Positions 7,988-17,159 of a stretch of DNA of 45,362 nucleotides are shown one piece after another. This DNA is from Candidatus Poribacteria bacterium (GTDB lineage Bacteria > Poribacteria > WGA-4E > WGA-3G): assembly GCA_009839745.1 (NCBI GenBank), contig VXPE01000081.1:1-45362 (forward strand), read 5' to 3'. The translations under genes and the position numbers were made by a program. Every line of letters begins with the position of its first letter. Within the stretch, counting starts at the first letter, position 1. The notes under the pieces were generated by a model, which was not told where the DNA came from, ran no database searches, and saw only the letters and a program-made list of their open reading frames with translations.

Positions 7988-9073
7988 TTATGGGATCGGT
8001 TTCCCATCCATCACATCGGTTGTTTGGATTTTCCACATTTGGAGTCCATCCACATCAAAGTTAACCTCAATGAGCTGCGCTCCTGCTTCTTGAAGTTTTT
8101 GACGGACGCGGTGTTCACGTGTAGGTTCGCAGTAAAACAGTAAACACCCACCGCCACCAGCACCACAAGCCTTCCCGCCGATTGCACCGTGCGTCATTGC
8201 AATTTTAAAGAGGGATTCTATCTGTTCATTCGTGACAGAGGGGTGTAATTTCTTCTGATTTTGCCAATTTTGGGTAAGGAGTTCGCCGAATTCGGTTAGG
8301 CGTCCGCGCATCAGTGCTGTTTTTGTTGCCTCAGCGGTGGCTTTGAGGGCTTCCAATGCGTTGCGGACACTGGGTTCTCCGCTTTTATAAGCACCGGTTA
8401 CGTTTTGATGTATATTACCAGAGAGGCGAGATTTTCCGGTATAACAGAGGACAAGGTTCTTTTCAAGTTCGCACCGGATGTGTGGTGGAAATTTCAATGG
8501 TGAGGTTTTCACCGCCTCCCCCTGAAACTCCATAAAATGAATTCCGCCGAGTGCACTGGCATAATGATCCTGTTTCCCGCCGAGGATACCGAGTTCATGA
8601 CGTTCAATATTGCTTGCGAGGTCAGCGTACTCATAAGGCAGATAGGTGGCTTCCTTAAGTGCCCCCAGGACCCCGACGAGTGCGACTCCCATTGCTGCGG
8701 AAGTCCCCAATCCACTTCCGGGCGGTGCGGTGGACTGCGTAATGAGGTCGAAACCGCCAATTTGTATAGACATGCGTCGCACAGCTGCCTTGATTAAATC
8801 AATGTTCCCATCGTATTCAAGCTGACGGACATCGTCGGCTTCAATGAATGTGTCAAAATCCGCAGAATAGATACGAATGCTTTTATCCAGAACACGCTGG
8901 AGTTCGACAGAATCGTCGTGTGCCACTTGGCGTTCACAGCGGAGCGTCGCATAAGCGTATCGGTTAATTGCCCCGTTGACGACAAGCCCTTTTGACTGTT
9001 GCGTAAAGAGGGCTACGTCGCTCCATCCGCCAGCAAAGTCGATGCGGACTGGGGCTCTCGTTCGGATTAACAT
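7988..9073 (-). CDS. hddA: GHMP kinase, D-glycero-D-manno-heptose 7-phosphate kinase type
   Basis: The 361-residue protein shows all three GHMP kinase motifs: RAPVRIDFAGGWSD at the N-terminus (6-19), the ATP-binding PPGSGLGTSAAM (117-128) and the C-terminal KACGAGGGGCLLFY. The FAGGWSD form is typical of the HddA and fucose/heptose kinase branch, which phosphorylates the anomeric carbon of a heptose phosphate or sugar for nucleotide-sugar synthesis (surface glycans). Partner genes (gmhA, gmhB, hddC) are not nearby, so the precise substrate is uncertain. It is on the same strand as the MoxR gene but separated by 125 bp that includes an inverted repeat (7898-7920), so it is likely a separate unit. 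Confidence 0.82.
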   Translation of the reverse strand: MLIRTRAPVRIDFAGGWSDVALFTQQSKGLVVNGAINRYAYATLRCERQVAHDDSVELQRVLDKSIRIYSADFDTFIEADDVRQLEYDGNIDLIKAAVRRMSIQIGGFDLITQSTAPPGSGLGTSAAMGVALVGVLGALKEATYLPYEYADLASNIERHELGILGGKQDHYASALGGIHFMEFQGEAVKTSPLKFPPHIRCELEKNLVLCYTGKSRLSGNIHQNVTGAYKSGEPSVRNALEALKATAEATKTALMRGRLTEFGELLTQNWQNQKKLHPSVTNEQIESLFKIAMTHGAIGGKACGAGGGGCLLFYCEPTREHRVRQKLQEAGAQLIEVNFDVDGLQMWKIQTTDVMDGKPIP

Positions 9074-9285
9074 GATGAGTCTCCTAACATCAAATTTTAA
9101 CCAAAACGCTCGGAGAGCGGGTTTCCTATAAATGCTGCGGACAAAAGAATGGAAGCGGACCTACAAACGGGCAAGAGAAAAGTTGTGTCGATCACTGCAG
9201 GCGGTAGCGTAGTATTAGAATATGTTCTAAAGATGATTCCGGTTATGAAAAAACCCGCAGCGACTTTTGTCAACAAGCGTAACGT

Positions 9286-9341
9286 GGAAAAGCCGCAGGC
9301 ATTCCTCAATTAAAGGTGAGGCACAGCCCGGCGGCTTTTCC
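9286..9341 (-). terminator. Hairpin terminator of the HU gene
   Basis: GGAAAAGCCGC (9286-9296) and GCGGCTTTTCC (9331-9341) form a perfect 11-bp stem. An inner stem is formed by CCTCA (9304-9308) and TGAGG (9317-9321). It lies 28 bp after the HU stop codon. On the minus strand the stem itself ends in TTTTCC, so a run of U is short. The 9074-9285 stretch beyond it holds nothing I can identify. Confidence 0.6.
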
Positions 9342-9368
9342 AGAAACCGAACGAAAGAACCGCCAGTC

Positions 9369-9650
9369 TTAGGCAGTAGCGTCGCGAAGTTTCTTACCAG
9401 CTTTAAAGACAGGGACTGTCTTTTCTGGAATCTCAAGTGGTTCGCCGGTCTGCGGATTGCGACCCGTACGCGCTGGACGATTTTTGGGTTCAAATGTTCC
9501 GAAACCAATTAATCCAACAGAATCGCCATTACTCAAAGCTTCGCAAATAGTCGCAGCGAAAGCATCAACAGCAGCACTCGCCTGTGTTTTACTAAGGCCC
9601 GCTTGTTCAGCGATCTTTTCGACGACATCGCTTTTCATTAATTTTGCCAT
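9369..9650 (-). CDS. hup: HU-family nucleoid DNA-binding protein
   Basis: The 93-residue protein has the N-terminal helical dimer region (KSDVVEKIAEQAGLSKTQA) and the beta-arm signature GFGTFEPKNRPARTGRNP followed by FKAGKKLRD. It binds and bends DNA non-specifically as a homodimer. Length is normal. It is a monocistronic gene with a strong promoter about 125 bp upstream, a long leader containing a perfect inverted repeat, and a hairpin terminator. All of this fits a highly expressed, possibly autoregulated nucleoid protein. Confidence 0.95.
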   Translation of the reverse strand: MAKLMKSDVVEKIAEQAGLSKTQASAAVDAFAATICEALSNGDSVGLIGFGTFEPKNRPARTGRNPQTGEPLEIPEKTVPVFKAGKKLRDATA

Positions 9651-9695
9651 GTCAAATGTTCCTCTAATTTTTAGCCCGATTCAGAAAATCCTATA

Positions 9696-9716
9696 TTTTC
9701 CGAACAGTTCGGAAAA
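9696..9716 (-). promoter_or_regulatory. Perfect 10-bp inverted repeat in the HU leader, possible operator
   Basis: TTTTCCGAAC and GTTCGGAAAA flank a single A. With a one-base centre it is better suited as a protein-binding DNA palindrome than as an RNA hairpin. It lies between the HU promoter (9774-9802) and the HU start codon. It differs from the LexA boxes I know, which need four bases between GAAC and GTTC. Confidence 0.5.
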
Positions 9717-9773
9717 CGAGATTCTCACGCCTCGGCCTCAAAATGAATTTAACAAAAAACTAATAGTAATTAT

Positions 9774-9802
9774 ATTATACTATACAAATATAGATATGTC
9801 AA
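9774..9802 (-). promoter_or_regulatory. Consensus sigma70 promoter of the HU gene
   Basis: On the minus strand TTGACA (9802-9797) and TATAAT (9779-9774) are both perfect consensus, with 17 bp between them. The predicted transcript start is near 9767, giving a leader of about 115 nt. The remaining part of the 9803-10020 gap is AT-rich with no further feature I can name. Confidence 0.8.
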
Positions 9803-10020
9803 GACAAATTTGGTTAACGCCAAAAAATTAGCCTGGGTTACAGGGAAAGCCTACGTTTAACCGTAAATAAACGTCTTAGAAATGGAGAAAATCTAACACA
9901 GTAACTTGACATAATACACAGAGGTCTTAATTTTAATACCACAGACTCCGCAATTTGTCAAGTTTTTTTGTCCTGCAGGCAAAGAATTCCGTTGTAACAC
10001 GGCATTCTTTACCGAAATAT

Positions 10021-10049
10021 TTGCTTAAAGGACGTGTTTGTGGTAAAAT
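10021..10049 (+). promoter_or_regulatory. Probable promoter of the asd-mtnK operon
   Basis: TTGCTT (10021-10026) and TAAAAT (10044-10049) are separated by 17 bp. They lie about 60 bp before the asd start codon, on the correct strand. Confidence 0.55.
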
Positions 10050-10109
10050 TATACAGTAAACTTAACTAAAGATTCTGCCTGAATAACACAATAGAGGAAA
10101 ACATCAGAA

Positions 10110-11108
10110 ATGCGTGAGAGTTATCGTGTCGCGGTTGTCGGTGCAACGGGTGCGGTCGGTAAGACCGTGTTGCAAATTCTCGAAGAGCGATCCTTCCCAG
10201 TTGCTTCTCTCAAACTGTTAGCGTCACACCGTTCTGCCGGTGAAATTCTATCCTTTAAAGACGACCCCATTATTGTTGAGGAACTGACCCACGCCTCGTT
10301 TGAAGATGTGGACGTAGTGTTCTCATCCGCAGGCGCGTCTGTCAGTCGTGAGTTCATTCCTACAGCCGTAGAAAAAGGCGCGCTCGTCATTGACAATACG
10401 AGTGCTTTCCGTATGGACCCGGGCACCCCTCTCGTTGTCCCGGAAGTCAATATGGATGCTGCCCGTAGTCACAATGGACTTATTGCCAATCCCAACTGCT
10501 CTACCATCCAAATGATGGTAGCCCTTAAACCTATCTACGACCGTGTCGGCATCAAACGGATCGTTGTCTCTACCTATCAAAGCGTCTCGGGTAAAAGCGG
10601 ACGTGCTGTCATGGAACTGGTTCAACAAACGACTGAAGCCCTCGAAGGCAAGCCGATCACCTTAGATAAATTTCCACATCAGATGGCATTCAACGTCGCC
10701 TTCGATTGGCCCTTCTTGGAGAGCGGTGACAACGAAGAAGAGGTGAAAATGATTAATGAGACCCGGAAGATTCTTGCAGATGACACGATTGGTGTTTCCG
10801 CGACAACTGTCCGAGTCCCCGTCTTCTTCGCGCATTCTGAGTCGATAAATCTTGAAACACACGAGAAGTTCACAGCCGACCAAGCGAGAGAGTGCCTCGC
10901 CACTGCCCCCGGTATAAAAGTTATGGACGATCCTGACCACCAACAGTATCCACTCGCGGTTGATGTCGCTGGGGAAGATGAAGTCTACGTCGGTAGAATC
11001 CGCGATGATGCTTCCATAGAAAATGGTCTGAATCTCTGGGTAGTCGCAGACAACCTCCGGAAAGGTGCTGCGCTGAATGCTATCCAAATCGCTGAAAATC
11101 TGCTGTAA
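10110..11108 (+). CDS. asd: Aspartate-semialdehyde dehydrogenase
   Basis: The 332-residue enzyme reduces aspartyl phosphate to aspartate semialdehyde with NADPH, the branch-point step to lysine, threonine and methionine. The N-terminal VGATGAVGKTV (10-20) is the nucleotide site. Catalytic Cys130 is in NPNCSTIQ and the acid/base His242 in FFAHSESI. Length and motif spacing match the bacterial enzyme. The start has AGAGGAAAA upstream. mtnK follows after 15 bp, so the two form an operon that links aspartate-family synthesis to methionine salvage. Confidence 0.96.
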   Translation: MRESYRVAVVGATGAVGKTVLQILEERSFPVASLKLLASHRSAGEILSFKDDPIIVEELTHASFEDVDVVFSSAGASVSREFIPTAVEKGALVIDNTSAFRMDPGTPLVVPEVNMDAARSHNGLIANPNCSTIQMMVALKPIYDRVGIKRIVVSTYQSVSGKSGRAVMELVQQTTEALEGKPITLDKFPHQMAFNVAFDWPFLESGDNEEEVKMINETRKILADDTIGVSATTVRVPVFFAHSESINLETHEKFTADQARECLATAPGIKVMDDPDHQQYPLAVDVAGEDEVYVGRIRDDASIENGLNLWVVADNLRKGAALNAIQIAENLL

Positions 11109-11123
11109 GGTTGTCAGAAGGAT

Positions 11124-12263
11124 ATGGAACTTGCCCTTGCCACACTGCCGGACTATCTACGTCAACGATGTGCTGAGATCCGCATGTTTGAACCGGAAAC
11201 GGAACTCTGTATAGAAGAGATTGGCGATGGTAATCTTAATACCGTCTATCGCGTTTCGGACGCATCGCAATCGGCGCGTTCGGTCATTCTGAAACATGCG
11301 CCACCCTACATTAAGATATTAGGACCCGAGTATCCATTATCCATCGAACGTTTGACTTACGAGTCTCGCGCGCTGGACATTTATAACCAGTTCGCAAGCG
11401 GGAGCGTCCCTGAACTCTATTATTTTGACGCCGAAACGGCGGTCATCGCAATGGAGGATCTCCGAGATGCGCAGGTTCTACGGGCGGACCTCATTGCAGG
11501 CAAAGTGGACACCGGTATCGCTGAACAGATTGGGCGATTTATGGGGACCGTCCATAGCCGCACCTACGCCGAGAACCTTGATAGTACAACCGTGCAGCAG
11601 TATAGACAGCAATTTGCGAACACCCCTATGCAGTCAATAACTGCCGATTACGTGTTCACTTTTCCGTACACCGAACATGAAACGAATTTTTGGACTCCAG
11701 GTTTAGAGATAGAGGTCCAGCGATTAAAGGCGGATACGGACTTTCTACAGCACACTGGGGATCTCAAACAGATTTTTCTAACAGCACAGCAAGCCGTAAC
11801 CCACGGTGATTTACACACAGGCAGCGTTCTCGTCCAAAACAACACAGCAAAGGTGATTGATGCCGAGTTTGCCTTTTATGGTCCCGTAGGGTTTGACCTC
11901 GGATTGTATTGGGCGAATTACCTCTTATCCTACTTTTCACATCAGGATACCCCGGACGTGCAAGCCGCACTCAAAACAGCGATTGCGAAGACGTGGCACG
12001 CCTACACGCTTGGGTTTAGAACAGTTGATGGAACGTTGAAAGAACAAACCTTACAACAAATCTTTCACGAAGTCGTAGGGTTTGCGGGATTGGAAATGTT
12101 GCGCCGTCTTATCGGTGCAGCACACGTCAGAGATATAGAAGGTATTGCTGATATACCCAAAAAACTCAGTGTAGAACGGGCAGCACTTCAGTTCGGATTA
12201 ACACTCGTTAAACAGTATCAATCCTTACGAGATGTACCAGCGGTTCTCGCTCTGCTTTTTTAA
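11124..12263 (+). CDS. mtnK: S-methyl-5-thioribose kinase
   Basis: The 379-residue protein is a protein-kinase-like small-molecule kinase that phosphorylates methylthioribose in methionine salvage. Visible signatures are IGDGNLNTVYRV (33-44), the long conserved YIKILGPEYPLSIERLTYE region typical of MtnK, the catalytic loop HGDLHTGS (227-234), and the metal-binding Asp246-Ala-Glu248 followed by FAFYGPVGFD. Start is the ATG 15 bp after asd, with AGAAGGA just before it. mtnA, the isomerase that normally follows, is not adjacent; the next gene is a DnaJ homologue. Confidence 0.9.
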   Translation: MELALATLPDYLRQRCAEIRMFEPETELCIEEIGDGNLNTVYRVSDASQSARSVILKHAPPYIKILGPEYPLSIERLTYESRALDIYNQFASGSVPELYYFDAETAVIAMEDLRDAQVLRADLIAGKVDTGIAEQIGRFMGTVHSRTYAENLDSTTVQQYRQQFANTPMQSITADYVFTFPYTEHETNFWTPGLEIEVQRLKADTDFLQHTGDLKQIFLTAQQAVTHGDLHTGSVLVQNNTAKVIDAEFAFYGPVGFDLGLYWANYLLSYFSHQDTPDVQAALKTAIAKTWHAYTLGFRTVDGTLKEQTLQQIFHEVVGFAGLEMLRRLIGAAHVRDIEGIADIPKKLSVERAALQFGLTLVKQYQSLRDVPAVLALLF

Positions 12264-12281
12264 CGGTTGAACGATTAAAAT

Positions 12282-13151
12282 ATGAGAGACTATTATGAAA
12301 TCCTCGGTGTGAATCGAGGTGCCACTCCAGAAGAAATCAAAAAAGCCTATCGTAAACTTGCGGTCCAGTATCATCCGGACAAGAACCCCGGCGACAAAGC
12401 GGCAGAGGAGAAGTTTAAGGAGGCATCGAACGCGTATTCGGTCCTTTCCGATCCTGACAAACGACGTATGTATGATACCCGCGGACACGCAGGCGTTGAG
12501 GGTATGGGTTTTGAAGGTTACCGAAATATGGACGACATTTTCAGGCACATCAACCTTGACGATATTTTTGGACGTGGTGGCTTCGGTGGCCTCGGTGGCT
12601 TTGGCGATGCATTCGGTGATGTGTTCGGACAGCGGCGCACAACTGCTCCGCCTCGCGGACGCGACCTCCGTATGAATATCAGTATTCCTTTTGCGGAGGC
12701 GGTGTTAGGGAGCAAGAAAGAGGTGAACGTCCAAGGAAAACCTCTCAGACTCACAATTCCGCCGGGTATTCAGGATGGGAAAACCTTACGTATTCAGGGG
12801 CATGGAGAATCTCTCGGCAGCGGCATTTCGGGCGATCTGTTGGTGACAATCTCTGTTCAGCCACATTCGACCCTGACTCGCGAAGGGGCAGACCTGTTGA
12901 CAGATGCGAAAGTCTCTATGACGACAGCGGCGTTAGGCGGTTCTGTTCGGGTACAAACGCTAACAGGCGATGTGGATTTGAAAATCCCGTCGGGATCGCA
13001 ACCGGGACAGCAGTTTCGCTTACGTGGACGCGGTGGGGTAGATGCCTCCGGTAGAAAAGGCGACTTACGGGTGCGGTTGGTTGTGGAGATTCCGAAATCT
13101 TTATCTCGCAAGCAGCGGAATTTGTTGAAGGACTTCGATAAGACATTATGA
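12282..13151 (+). CDS. DnaJ-class co-chaperone lacking the zinc finger (CbpA type)
   Basis: The 289-residue protein has a J domain at 1-70 with the essential HPD at 31-33 (YHPDKNPGD). A Gly/Phe-rich linker follows (about 85-115, [17 protein letters not shown]), then the two beta-barrel substrate-binding domains ([18 protein letters not shown] and [14 protein letters not shown]). The four CxxCxGxG zinc repeats of full DnaJ are absent, so it is a type II protein that stimulates DnaK ATPase. It starts 18 bp after mtnK and its stop overlaps the next gene's start (ATGA at 13148-13151), so it is translated together with an Rpn-like nuclease. Confidence 0.93.
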   Translation: MRDYYEILGVNRGATPEEIKKAYRKLAVQYHPDKNPGDKAAEEKFKEASNAYSVLSDPDKRRMYDTRGHAGVEGMGFEGYRNMDDIFRHINLDDIFGRGGFGGLGGFGDAFGDVFGQRRTTAPPRGRDLRMNISIPFAEAVLGSKKEVNVQGKPLRLTIPPGIQDGKTLRIQGHGESLGSGISGDLLVTISVQPHSTLTREGADLLTDAKVSMTTAALGGSVRVQTLTGDVDLKIPSGSQPGQQFRLRGRGGVDASGRKGDLRVRLVVEIPKSLSRKQRNLLKDFDKTL

Positions 13152-14083
13152 AAAAAGCACCTTCCGAATCTGATGCCCTGCGATCCCCGAGTGGACAATA
13201 CGATACCGTATCAAAACGCCTTATTCAACAAAATCCTGAGGATTGGATCAGGTTTACGCTTGGTATACCGGAGGCTAAGGTAATCGAGATTCTGGATACG
13301 GAGCAACCGACTGTCAGAGGGCATCGTGCCGATAGTTTTATACATGTGGATATCCTTGGTCAAGAGGCTATCATGCATTTTGAGTTTCAGACGCGCGACA
13401 GTACGCAGCTTCCTATGCCGTATCGTGTAGTAGGCTATGCAGGCAGAGGTATTGAAACCTTTCAAAAACCTGTGTATTCGCATGTTATCTATCTGCATCC
13501 GGATGCGGGACGCAATGACCCGGGGCAATACGTCCAAGACATGCCGGGGCATGAGATTACTATCAAATACAAGGTAATCAGGCTCTCCGAAGTAGAAGGG
13601 CAAGCTGTTTTAGATACGAAGTTGAAAGGGTTAATTCCTTTCGCTCCACTGATGAAACCATCAGCGGCGATGGATTCCAGTGAGTGGTTGCGGGAATGTG
13701 TCCGGGTCGCTAATATTTTACCAATGGATGAACCAGACAAACCTGATTACCTTTCAAACCTTGCGATTTTGGGTGGTTTAATATTCGACTATCAAACCAT
13801 TCGTGAGATTATATCGGAGGAAACCATGCACGAATCATCAGTTATTCAACACTTCACGGAACAAGGCATTGAACAAGGCATTGAACAGGGTGAAAGAAAG
13901 GGCGTTTTGGGATCCTTGTTGGATGTATTGGAGGGTCGCTTTCAAATCAGCGAGGTACATGCGTTAAAACCTACACTTGAGAACATCGAAGAAATCCAGC
14001 ACCTCAGGGAGTTGCTGCGCGAGGCTGTCCGCGTGTCGACTCTTGATGAATTCAAACGCATCTTGGCATCAAACGGGAACTGA
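13148..14083 (+). CDS. Rpn-family PD-(D/E)XK nuclease / putative transposase-like protein
   Basis: The 311-residue protein begins with the Rpn-type segment [18 protein letters not shown]. It then has a nuclease core with Asp in [10 protein letters not shown] and the E-x-Q element MHFEFQTRD, followed by [11 protein letters not shown]. The C-terminal third contains [15 protein letters not shown], the glycine-glutamine repeat common at the end of these proteins. Rpn proteins cut DNA without strong sequence preference and promote RecA-independent recombination. The start codon overlaps the stop codon of the dnaJ-like gene, so translation is coupled. The pairing is unusual, because Rpn genes are usually solitary and mobile. 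Confidence 0.72.
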   Translation: MKKAPSESDALRSPSGQYDTVSKRLIQQNPEDWIRFTLGIPEAKVIEILDTEQPTVRGHRADSFIHVDILGQEAIMHFEFQTRDSTQLPMPYRVVGYAGRGIETFQKPVYSHVIYLHPDAGRNDPGQYVQDMPGHEITIKYKVIRLSEVEGQAVLDTKLKGLIPFAPLMKPSAAMDSSEWLRECVRVANILPMDEPDKPDYLSNLAILGGLIFDYQTIREIISEETMHESSVIQHFTEQGIEQGIEQGERKGVLGSLLDVLEGRFQISEVHALKPTLENIEEIQHLRELLREAVRVSTLDEFKRILASNGN

Positions 14084-14251
14084 ATGCATCGAATAAACTT
14101 AGATGTTTCATACCACAAGGTGTTATGGCTCCTCCGTTGGAACAAGGACAGGTAGTAGTCGTAGGTGGGCAAATTACGCTTTTTCCCATCTTTAGTCAAT
14201 ATCAGATTAAGGTTCGCAACGTAAATGGTACCGAATCACAAAGGAGAACGA

Positions 14252-15439
14252 ATGATCTCATTATCAGAACGGAGTCAAAACGTAACGCCATCGTCCACTT
14301 TGGCGATCACCGCGAAAATCAACGCGTTGATCGCTGATGGTGTAGATGTCGTCAAATTTGGGGCAGGCGAACCCGATTTTGACACACCCGATTATATCAA
14401 AGATGCCGCAATCGCCGCACTCGATGCGGGGTTCACGAAATATACCCCTGTCCCCGGCACCCCCGAACTCCGCGAGGCAATCACGGAGAAATTCAAAAGA
14501 GACAACGGTTTGCGTTATAAACCCTCCGAAGTTATTGTCTCGTGCGGTGCCAAACATACCCTCTATAACATCTTCCAAGCCATCTGTGATCCCGGCGACG
14601 AGGTTATCTTCGCCGCACCCTACTGGGTCAGCTACCCAGAGCAGGTCAAACTTGCGGGGGCAGTGCCACGCGTCATTGAGACGACTCCGAAGCAAAACTT
14701 CTGCATGGCACCCGATCAGGTCGAGGCAGCCATCACACCAAAAACGAAGGCGATCCTCGTTAACAGTCCGAGCAACCCGACTGGTACGACGTATGATGTG
14801 GATACACTCAAAGCAATTGCTGACCTCGCTGTGAAGCATCAAGTCTACCTCATCTCCGATGAAATCTATGAAGCACTGCTCTACGACGGTGCCACGCATC
14901 AGAGCCCGGCTGCGTTCAATGAAGAGACGAAAGCGATTACCTTCGTTGTCAACGGTGTGTCTAAAGCCTATTCAATGACAGGGTGGCGGATTGGATACAC
15001 CGCGGGTCCCGAAGACGCGGTATCGGCGATGTCGCGCATCCAATCACACAGCACTTCAAATCCGACATCCATTGCCCAGAAAGCCGCCCTCGTCGCACTC
15101 AACGAACCGCAGGACGCTGTTGAAGAGATGCGAAAAGCGTTTGAGGAACGCCGAGATGTGATTTGTCAACGTTTTGACGAGATTGATGGTATTAACTATG
15201 CCAGACCGCAGGGGGCGTTCTATATTTTCCCCGATTTCTCCGGTCACTACGGCAGGACGTTGGGGGGCCAGAAGGTTGAAAACTCAATGGATATGACCGA
15301 CTATCTACTCAATTCGGCAGGTGTTGGCGTTGTGCCGGGTGACGGTTTCGGTGCTGACAATCATTTACGACTCTCCTTCGCGACCTCATCGGAGGAAATT
15401 CATCGCGGATTGGATCGAATCAAAAAGGCATTGCAGTAA
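14252..15439 (+). CDS. aspC: Aspartate-type pyridoxal-phosphate aminotransferase (class I/II)
   Basis: The 395-residue enzyme has the fold-type I aminotransferase signatures: FGAGEPDFDTP near the start, Asn175 in NSPSNPTG, Asp203 and Tyr206 in ISDEIYEALL, and the PLP Schiff-base Lys238 in VSKAYSMTGWRIGY. The Ib-type aspartate/prephenate aminotransferases have this exact motif form. It moves an amino group between aspartate and 2-oxoglutarate. I take the ATG at 14252, preceded by AAAGGAG, over the ATG at 14225. It follows the asd-mtnK-dnaJ-rpn run after 168 bp and may be separately transcribed. Confidence 0.93.
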   Translation: MISLSERSQNVTPSSTLAITAKINALIADGVDVVKFGAGEPDFDTPDYIKDAAIAALDAGFTKYTPVPGTPELREAITEKFKRDNGLRYKPSEVIVSCGAKHTLYNIFQAICDPGDEVIFAAPYWVSYPEQVKLAGAVPRVIETTPKQNFCMAPDQVEAAITPKTKAILVNSPSNPTGTTYDVDTLKAIADLAVKHQVYLISDEIYEALLYDGATHQSPAAFNEETKAITFVVNGVSKAYSMTGWRIGYTAGPEDAVSAMSRIQSHSTSNPTSIAQKAALVALNEPQDAVEEMRKAFEERRDVICQRFDEIDGINYARPQGAFYIFPDFSGHYGRTLGGQKVENSMDMTDYLLNSAGVGVVPGDGFGADNHLRLSFATSSEEIHRGLDRIKKALQ

Positions 15440-15483
15440 TGTTATCCTTTCTTGTGGGAGGGAAATCTTGCAAGTCCGAATTG

Positions 15484-15510
15484 TAGGGGCGGGTCTCTGG
15501 GCCCGCCCTT
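15484..15510. repeat. GC-rich hairpin repeat (variable-stem family)
   Basis: GGGCGGG (15487-15493) and CCCGCCC (15502-15508) pair, preceded by GTAG. It is one of at least six hairpins in the window with the same outline but different paired stem bases. It may also end transcription of the aminotransferase gene. Confidence 0.6.
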
Positions 15511-15628
15511 ATCGTCGCATTTGGGCGAGTACGCCGCAAATCGCGGATTACACGGATTTCGCAGATTGCGCGGATTCTAAGAGTATCGCCGCTTGTAGTT
15601 GCGCAATTGACGCGCCTCTCACATTAAC

Positions 15629-15761
15629 AGGACTTACGCAAATTGAACAGAAAAGGGCATATTTCGTTGTATTTAACCCCCTAAAGAATCAACGGTATGA
15701 ATGCCTTATGGCATTCCCCGCCCCTTATCAGGGGGACTTTAAGAGGGACTGCGTAAGTCCT
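15629..15761. mobile_element. Miniature inverted-repeat element, family 1
   Basis: A 133-bp element with perfect 12-bp terminal inverted repeats, AGGACTTACGCA and TGCGTAAGTCCT. It contains TTTAACCCCCTAAAG and TATCAGGGGGACTTTAAGAG. Further copies lie at 29498-29633, 37891-38014 and 42940-43078. It has no coding capacity. The gap 15440-15882 otherwise holds only the hairpin at 15484 and a short CGCGGATTACACGGATTTCG repeat. Confidence 0.75.
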
Positions 15762-15882
15762 AATATAAATGAACACAAGCAATATTTTGATGATTTTTTT
15801 CTGATATGGTAAAATGAATTCACCGCTTACGAAAAAATGTATGATTTTTAGGGTTCATACTATTCAGTCAAAGGAAACAGTA

Positions 15883-16359
15883 ATGTTGAACGTGCGGGCA
15901 ATGTTTTGGAGCATTTTCGGAATACTCTTTATCTTTTCCATCACCTTTACTGCTTTTGCACAACAGGAGCAACAGTTTAATGCTGCCCTGTCACAATCAC
16001 AATTTGAAAAGATTCTTGAGAAAATAGAAGAATCTGAAGATGAAATGCGCGCACATGTTAACAAAAAGTTTAGTGAACTTGATGGGAAATTTGATGAACT
16101 TGACGAGAAAGTCGCTGAAATTAAGACAGATGTTGCGGTGTTAAACGCCAAATTAAATCTTTTACAATGGGTCATTGCAATAATTGGCGCGCCTTTTCTT
16201 ATTTCTATTATAGTCTTATTCGTGCAGATACGTCTCAACCAGCAGAACAGGACCGAGGTAGCCTCGAAAGTCATCTCTGAAAACAGAGAAGAACCGGATG
16301 AAGACATCAGACAAATAAACTTAACAGAGAATCCGCCATCTGGACCGGAATTCACATAG
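15883..16359 (+). CDS. Secreted or membrane-anchored coiled-coil protein of unknown function
   Basis: The 158-residue protein begins with a cleavable signal peptide (MLNVRAMFWSIFGILFIFSI through FAQQ). A heptad-rich coiled coil follows (about 30-100, including KKFSELDGKFDELDEKVAEI) and one transmembrane helix (about 103-125, WVIAIIGAPFLISIIVLFV). The tail is acidic. The topology suggests a periplasmic coiled-coil stalk anchored at its C-terminus. I chose the ATG at 15883 because it has AAAGGA upstream and begins the signal sequence. It is 10 bp from the TPR gene and probably in one operon with it. No family recognised. Confidence 0.75.
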   Translation: MLNVRAMFWSIFGILFIFSITFTAFAQQEQQFNAALSQSQFEKILEKIEESEDEMRAHVNKKFSELDGKFDELDEKVAEIKTDVAVLNAKLNLLQWVIAIIGAPFLISIIVLFVQIRLNQQNRTEVASKVISENREEPDEDIRQINLTENPPSGPEFT

Positions 16360-16369
16360 GAATAGACAG

Positions 16370-17065
16370 ATGAAAAAAGATAATTCCGCTAAGAACATTG
16401 CTAAATCTGTCAAGAACTACTTTGAGAAAGGTAAAAAGTTATGCGATCAGGAAGATTATGGTGCTGCTATCTCTGTTTTTGACACCGCTATTCGTTTAGA
16501 CCCTAATAACAAGGACGTTCATAATAACAGAGGTAACGCGAAATACCTTTTAAAACAATACTTTGAAGCGGTTTCTGACTACGACGAGGCACTCCGTTTA
16601 GACCCTAATTTCGCGATCGCCTATTATAACAGAGGCCTCGCGAAATACAATTTAGGACACCCCAAAGATGCTATCTCTGACTTTGACGCGGCTATTAGAC
16701 TTGACCTTGAATTTGTGCATGCCTACCGCAACCGTGCCGTTGCGAAAAGCGACATAGGACAATATTTTGAATCGATATCCGATTTAGACGTGGTCATTCG
16801 TTTAGACCCTGAAAATGATATAGCATACAATGATAGAGGAAGCACTAAGGCAAACCTTGGACACCATGATTCTGCAATTTCTGACTATGACGCGGCTATT
16901 CGCATAAATCCTGATTATCTATTTCCATATTTCAACCGAGGGATTTCTAAAAGAGAATTAGGGCGGAACGCGGAGGCAGAACAAGATTTTCAGAAAGCAC
17001 TCAGTTTAGCACAAGAATCAGAAGATGCGGAACTTATAGGCCACATAAAAAAACAGATGCAGTAG
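16370..17065 (+). CDS. Tetratricopeptide-repeat protein
   Basis: The 231-residue protein consists almost entirely of six consecutive 34-residue TPR units (for example FDTAIRLDPNNKDVHNNRGN and YDEALRLDPNFAIAYYNRG). The last one ends in EAEQDFQKALSLAQ. There is no signal peptide, so it is probably cytoplasmic and serves as a protein-protein scaffold. It follows the coiled-coil membrane protein by 10 bp, so the two may interact. No catalytic domain is present. Confidence 0.88.
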   Translation: MKKDNSAKNIAKSVKNYFEKGKKLCDQEDYGAAISVFDTAIRLDPNNKDVHNNRGNAKYLLKQYFEAVSDYDEALRLDPNFAIAYYNRGLAKYNLGHPKDAISDFDAAIRLDLEFVHAYRNRAVAKSDIGQYFESISDLDVVIRLDPENDIAYNDRGSTKANLGHHDSAISDYDAAIRINPDYLFPYFNRGISKRELGRNAEAEQDFQKALSLAQESEDAELIGHIKKQMQ

Positions 17066-17079
17066 CATCCATTCCAATG

Positions 17080-17105
17080 GTAGGTGCGGTTTCCTAACCG
17101 CCTCG
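17080..17105. repeat. Hairpin repeat (variable-stem family)
   Basis: GTAGGTGCGGTT and AACCGCCTC form a short stem between the TPR and sulfatase genes, with the same outline as the hairpins at 15484, 29666, 37178, 40211 and 44526. It may act as the terminator of the TPR gene. Confidence 0.5.
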
Positions 17106-17159
17106 ATTTTAATCAAGCACCAGCAGTGTGAAATAGTAAAAAATAAAGGAGATAGAATC

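Noticed and set aside
9696-9716. LexA-type SOS box in the HU leader
   Set aside because: The half-sites GAAC/GTTC are separated by one base, not four, and HU is not a known SOS gene.
13148-14083. Transposase of an insertion sequence
   Set aside because: Rpn proteins are often annotated as putative transposases, but no inverted repeats flank this gene and its start is coupled to the dnaJ-like gene.
14264-14899. Minus-strand 211-codon ORF
   Set aside because: It is antisense to the aminotransferase, with no recognisable domain. It is a shadow of the coding strand.
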